Below, one piece after another: positions 6,224 to 6,797 of a DNA stretch of 6,797 nt. The notes under the pieces are model-generated. The model saw nothing but the letters and a program-made list of their open reading frames with translations. It did no database searches and was not told the origin of the DNA. The stretch is taken from NCBI GenBank assembly GCA_964424455.1, contig CAYRJA010000129.1, positions 1 to 6,797 of the forward strand, read 5' to 3'. Position 1 is the stretch's first letter, and each line of letters starts with the position of its first letter. Source of the DNA: CAYRJA01 sp964424455 (lineage in GTDB: Bacteria > Bacteroidota > Bacteroidia > Chitinophagales > UBA10324). A program made the position numbers and the translations under genes.

Positions 6224-6241
6224 ATATGCGACTCGGCATAT
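6224..6241. repeat. Inverted repeat ATATGC-N6-GCATAT upstream of the PepSY-like gene
   Basis: Perfect 6-bp arms, ATATGC (6224-6229) and GCATAT (6236-6241), are separated by GACTCG, 34 bp before the ATG at 6276. A related CTATGC half-site follows near 6255-6260. Spacing and symmetry suit a dimeric transcription-factor site, but short dyads also arise by chance in AT-rich DNA. Confidence 0.3.
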
Positions 6242-6275
6242 AGATTGGGATATTCTATGCAAAAATCATTTAAAT

Positions 6276-6761
6276 ATGAAAAAAATTTTTCTAAGTGTAA
6301 TGATGGCAAGTGTCACCTTTACAGGAATGTATGCACAGACAACAAGTAATTCAACTGCACCCGTCCAGCAAAAAACAACTGTTCATAAGCAGGTAAGCGA
6401 AAACAGAGAGAAGAAAATAGAAGCGGCGGCAAATGTGCCGGATGTTGTGAAGCAAAGTTTTACCACCGCTTTTCCATCAGTAAAGAACAACAGTGCGTGG
6501 AATGAAACCGATAAAGGATTTTACGAAACTCACTTTGCAGATGGCGGGAATACTAAATGGATAAAGTATGATGTTTCAGGAAAGCTGGTTCAGACAAAGG
6601 AATCAATGGCTGTCAGCAGTTTACCTTCTTCAGTTTCGGAATATGTTACTAAAAACTATCCCGGGGCATCAATAAGCAGCGCCGCTAAGGTTACAGATAA
6701 TAATAAAGGCGAAACTTACATCAAAGTGAAAACAACTTCCAACCAGGGCTTTCGGGTCTAA
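6276..6761 (+). CDS. PepSY-like (DUF2874-type) periplasmic protein, apparently shortened at the C-terminus
   Basis: The 161-residue product has a signal peptide (residues 1-20, ending MYA before Gln21), then a low-complexity Thr/Ser/Gln linker to about residue 45. Two imperfect PepSY-like repeats follow. The first spans about 54-108: VPDVVKQSFTTAFPSVK, FYETHFADGG, KWIKYDVSGKLVQ. The second starts at 116: LPSSVSEYVTKNYPGA, then AAKVTDNNKGETYIKVK. The second lacks the closing strand pair seen in the first (YDVSGKLV) and ends instead in TTSNQGFRV, so roughly ten residues seem missing. Family members are small periplasmic or secreted proteins, often induced by stress; no enzymatic role is visible. 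The start codon is supported by the signal peptide. Whether the short end is native, a frameshift or the result of an insertion beyond 6740 cannot be settled here. Confidence 0.8.
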   Translation: MKKIFLSVMMASVTFTGMYAQTTSNSTAPVQQKTTVHKQVSENREKKIEAAANVPDVVKQSFTTAFPSVKNNSAWNETDKGFYETHFADGGNTKWIKYDVSGKLVQTKESMAVSSLPSSVSEYVTKNYPGASISSAAKVTDNNKGETYIKVKTTSNQGFRV

Positions 6762-6797
6762 ACTCTAAGGAGATATTGCCTGAACTCGTCATTCCGC

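Larger units (their letters stand above)
5858..6275. other. Gene-free 418-bp intergenic region between divergent tolC and PepSY-like genes
   Basis: I see no convincing gene here. Open frames on either strand have unlikely, low-complexity or family-less products. The region holds a perfect minus-strand promoter box (6034-6041), a possible 27-codon leader frame before tolC (5865-5948), a 17-bp palindrome (6126-6142) and a second dyad (6224-6241), each listed separately. No clear TAnnTTTG box was found for the plus-strand gene at 6276. Confidence 0.7.

Noticed and set aside
5873..6349. Open frames in the tolC / PepSY-like intergenic region, including one overlapping the PepSY-like start out of frame
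   Set aside because: Products have no domain, no plausible start context and composition typical of translated AT-rich noncoding DNA; the overlapping frame conflicts with a clear signal peptide start at 6276.
1..6797. CRISPR array, prophage, toxin-antitoxin or defence system
   Set aside because: No regularly spaced repeats, phage or nuclease motifs, or paired small genes were seen; all large genes fall in housekeeping or envelope families.

Overview
The window looks like chromosomal DNA of a member of the phylum Bacteroidota. Three things support this. Several intergenic regions carry the Bacteroidota-type -7 promoter box TAnnTTTG. Shine-Dalgarno sequences are mostly missing. The proteins include families typical of the phylum: a GEVED-type secreted protein, a DUF6913-like protein, a PepSY-like periplasmic protein and a TolC outer-membrane protein. 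I could not assign a genus.

Layout, left to right. (1) 1-727, minus strand: the N-terminal 242 codons of a large secreted multidomain protein (signal peptide, GEVED-like domain, MopE-type Asp-rich motif, start of an Fn3-like domain), which runs off the left edge. (2) 935-2762, plus strand: a probable two-gene operon of an exported TPR protein resembling the RMD1-3 (regulator of microtubule dynamics) family and a long-form Sua5 threonylcarbamoyl-AMP synthase that appears to start at TTG. (3) 2766-4259, minus strand: accA (acetyl-CoA carboxylase alpha subunit) followed 21 bp later by a DUF6913-like gene. This pair converges on sua5 with only 3 bp between stop codons. (4) 4340-4491, plus strand: a tRNA-Asp(GTC) unit with its own promoter and an intrinsic terminator. 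(5) 4559-5857, minus strand: a solitary TolC-family outer-membrane factor with a perfect promoter box about 180 bp upstream. (6) 5858-6275: a gene-free intergenic region with several palindromes. (7) 6276-6761, plus strand: a PepSY-like periplasmic protein whose second repeat seems to end early, followed by 36 bp to the window end.

Functionally this is mostly housekeeping (tRNA modification, fatty-acid synthesis, Asp tRNA) mixed with cell-envelope and secreted proteins. I see no CRISPR array, complete mobile element, phage gene, toxin-antitoxin pair or defence cluster, and no convincing new multi-gene system. The points most worth a second look are the start of sua5, a terminator-like hairpin for the accA operon lying inside the 3' end of sua5, the apparently truncated PepSY-like protein at the right edge, and the long leader of tolC.
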